64,000 nucleotides of DNA from Melanocharis versteri (Eukaryota > Chordata > Aves > Passeriformes > Melanocharitidae): the NCBI GenBank assembly GCA_013397845.1, contig VZTG01002277.1:139448-203447 (forward strand), read 5' to 3'. Every line of letters starts with the position of its first letter. Within the stretch, counting starts at the first letter, position 1. The position numbers and the translations under genes were made by a program. The notes under the pieces were generated by a model. It made no database searches. It was not told the DNA's origin and saw only the letters and a list, made by a program, of their open reading frames with translations. Positions 61,881-64,000 of this stretch are shown piece by piece.

Positions 61881-63256
61881 GCCCGCAGCTCTTCACCCCG
61901 GCCCAGCCCACCGGGACACCCACAGCAGGCTCAGGGCATCCATCTCCTGGGGCTGGCACTGTCACCCCAACCCCACTGACATCGCCATCCCGTTTTTCTC
62001 TTCCAGAGATTTTTCTTTAGCCGCCAAGTCTGTCCCTATTAAATCATGTGCCTCAGCCTTAAGTGCAGGTTAACACTGTGCCCTGAGTGGAAGCTACTAT
62101 ATTTGTCAAGGATACCTCCGTGATTTATCTCTGCCAGCCCCATAGAAGAGCTCACATCTGGAGATACGGTGCCGCTACATAATTTCCAAATTCAGCCATT
62201 CTGCCTGCTCCCCGGGAGACCTCGCTCGGGGTCTAAAACTGCTGGAATTACAGCTACTTCCCGATTCAGGCCCTCATTTTAGGCCCTACCCAGGGTGTCA
62301 CAGCCCTGCAGCACCAGGTAGGATGCTGTGGCATGGTACCCTCCTGGCGTGCTGAGGCTCACCCGCCCTTTCCCCAGACTCTGGTCACGTCTGACTGCCT
62401 TCAAGGAAAACCTCCCTTTGCCAGGAGCTACAGGGACACTTTTTGAGAGACCTTTTGAAAGTACGATGGTGATTTAAGTGCACACCAGCCAATGCTCTGG
62501 TATTTATCAAAGCTTCACTCCTGCCCTCGGGCAGCACGGCCCTGGCTGTATTTTGGGTGGGGGGCAGGGGTTGGTCCAACCACCTCCCATCGCTCCCTAC
62601 GCAGGAGAAAACAAATCCCCCACATCCACAAAGCCCCGATCCAACGGGGCAAAGCAGCCCCACTGGCTTGATATGGGAATCTGGAACAACTCCAACGGGC
62701 TCACTCTGGCTTTACTGCAGTACTTCCAAGTGCTGAGTTTGGCTCCCCATCCCACGGGATGAGCATCAGCCCTCACCCCCTGGCCCCCGAGAAAACCCCC
62801 AGTGTGCACAGAGCAGAGACCCAGCAGCACCGGGCCCAGGCACCGCATCCATTCCTCCTCCCGCAGCTCAGGTGGCATCTCCGCACACACACACAGATAT
62901 TTAGATAGCTATATATTATTGTTTATGTAAAGCCATAGCTTTCCCTTGATTGCAAGGCATGGTGGGGCTGCTGATGAGGTTTGCTGTTGACATTTCTGCA
63001 TTAGCTGGCTTTTGTCAATCCTGGCAGGCTGAGAAATTCTATCTTAAGGGCTGTTCTTTATTAAATTTGCAAGATACAAAACTGTGACTGACTCTTTTCT
63101 TTGGTGAATGTATAAATAATAAATCCAGATCGCTAAAAATAACAATTAAAATATTGCTCAAATTTAAAAGCACAGAAAAATTGGTAATTTTGAGACAGCC
63201 CCGTGCAGGCTGCGGGAGCAGGCAGGGGCGGGGGGCAGTGTCCCTCCTCGGGGCTT
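61881..63256. other. GC-rich to AT-rich intergenic DNA
   Basis: 61881-62000 and 62280-62900 are GC-rich with overlapping, domain-free frames. A CA run (CACACACACACAGATAT) lies near 62884. From 62900 the DNA is AT-rich (TTAGATAGCTATATATTATT, AAAATAACAATTAAAATATT) and complex, possibly regulatory. No gene is supported. Confidence 0.4.
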
Positions 63257-63270
63257 TTGACAGCTGTCAA
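63257..63270. promoter_or_regulatory. Perfect 14-bp TALE homeodomain palindrome
   Basis: TTGACAGCTGTCAA is an exact palindrome containing TGACAGCTGTCA, the dimeric site reported for TGIF and PKNOX-type TALE homeodomain proteins, centred on an E-box. It sits beside GC-rich sequence with CpGs (GGGGCGGGGG near 63226, GCAGCGCGCC near 63313), so it may be part of a promoter or enhancer. The palindrome is seen directly. Occupancy is inferred. Confidence 0.5.
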
Positions 63271-63946
63271 TATTCAAAGTGCTTGAGGAGGGGGACAGGG
63301 CTGAGGAGAAAGCAGCGCGCCTGAGCCGAGCCACTATGTGTCTTACCAAACTTTGTCACAGAGTCTTTTATACAACTCCTTTATGCAGGATCTCTGACAT
63401 AATTCCTATTTTTTTCCACCAGCCATTATATATGATAAATAAAACAATGCACTGAAAACACTGAAATCTCTCATCAATGTCTTTGTGAAAAGGGCCCAGA
63501 TAAATGAGTCTTGGAATCAAAGGCAGATTACATGACTGACCATGTATCATCCTCTATGTATTGAACATAGTCTTTGTAAAGATAGAGCGGTAATAAAAAG
63601 TGGTATTGTGTGCTGTGAAAGGCTGTGTGGGTCTGTGCATGACTAATCTGTCTTTCTGCATTATTTTATTCAATCTTCTCTGACTTTATGCCTTTGACAT
63701 TTTTGCTACACTCAGTAAATTTGAGTGAATAGGCAATTTTAAAGAATTTTTATAGGGCTTCAGAGAAGTCATACGCAGACTGTATCTTTGTTCAGATTTA
63801 ACAGTTTAAATATTTCCTTTGTCTAGGATGCAGAGTAATCTTTAGGCAGAGGAGAAGAGGGGGATGGGGTAGGAAATGCCTAAACCTCTCTTAATATTTT
63901 GGCACCCCTTTGGCAGGGGCGGGAGCGGCGCAGCAGGGCGCAGCCT
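63271..63946. other. AT-rich, partly constrained-looking DNA
   Basis: No gene is seen. 63640-63760 is complex and AT-rich (TGACTAATCTG, GCATTATTTTATTCAATC, TTTGAGTGAATAGGC) and resembles non-coding regulatory DNA. CpG density rises again from 63915 (GGGGCGGGAGCGGCGCAGC), suggesting another GC-rich element that continues beyond the window. Confidence 0.3.
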
Positions 63947-63984
63947 GGGGGTGGTGGGGTGCCCCCGGGGGTGGGGGTGATGGG
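63947..63984 (+). other. G-quadruplex motif
   Basis: Successive G-runs of 5, 4, 5 and 5 with loops TGGT, TGCCCCC (counted as seven bases including one G) and T satisfy the G3+N1-7 rule, with a further GGG at 63982-63984. The run is at the window edge in CpG-bearing sequence, so it may belong to a promoter whose remainder lies outside. Confidence 0.6.
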
Positions 63985-64000
63985 CTGAGTCGGGCTCTGG

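Noticed and set aside
61672..62073. Ser-Arg-rich (SR-like) protein on the plus strand
   Set aside because: The SRSRSR run is the same hexamer repeat. No RNA-recognition motif is present and the remainder is compositional.
1..64000. CRISPR arrays, operons, tRNA, rRNA, snRNA genes and viral genes
   Set aside because: None seen. The sequence is vertebrate nuclear DNA and no spaced direct-repeat array, tRNA-like gene with intact A and B boxes, or long viral-type frame was found.

Overview
The window reads as nuclear DNA from a bird. The clearest evidence is two 3'-end fragments of avian-type CR1 LINEs: about 4151-4290 on the minus strand and about 10728-10866 on the plus strand. There is also a probable old MIR-type SINE (30264-30345), GC-rich minisatellites of the GGGGACACT type, and a background of AT-rich DNA broken by short GC-rich, mostly CpG-poor patches. 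Nothing suggests a prokaryote, plasmid or virus: there are no operons, no long open frames, and no tRNA, rRNA or CRISPR arrays. I do not recognise the chromosome or the neighbouring genes.

I find no confident protein-coding gene. Most open frames are short, many lack an ATG, and none shows a domain I recognise, with one exception. About 33396-34330 (+) holds a decayed hAT-superfamily (ZBED-like) DNA transposase. Its first block stays in one frame for more than 300 bp but carries four stops. A second block follows in another frame. This is the best-supported protein-derived feature in the window.

Layout. 1-10 kb is AT-rich, with CR1 fragments and two segments (3640-3850, 5440-6110) that look like constrained non-coding DNA. 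10-20 kb holds a CR1 3' end, a CpG-rich patch with a 17-bp minisatellite at 12.3-12.6 kb, and ordinary intergenic sequence. 20-30 kb holds homeodomain and GATA-type dyads and the strongest enhancer-like block (25160-25810), which contains a TALE (TGIF/MEIS-type) dyad and two tiny splice-bounded segments. 30-40 kb has the MIR and hAT relics and a cysteine-rich minus-strand open frame. 40-50 kb has a ZNF143-like site paired with a YY1-like site, a possible 71-nt exon, and a long AT-rich enhancer-like block at 45.9-46.9 kb. 50-64 kb has two possible exons (50834-50977, 57107-57311), a TATATC microsatellite, and a promoter-like unit at 61.5-61.9 kb. That unit is a dense mini CpG island beside an AT-rich constrained-looking block with a 28-codon ORF. 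The window ends with a perfect 14-bp TALE palindrome and a G-quadruplex motif.

Interpretation (inference): this is most likely a gene-poor regulatory interval near a developmental regulator, or a very large intron, with regulatory elements rather than genes as its main content. Conservation, transcription and exon status cannot be measured from one sequence, so entries that depend on them carry low confidence.
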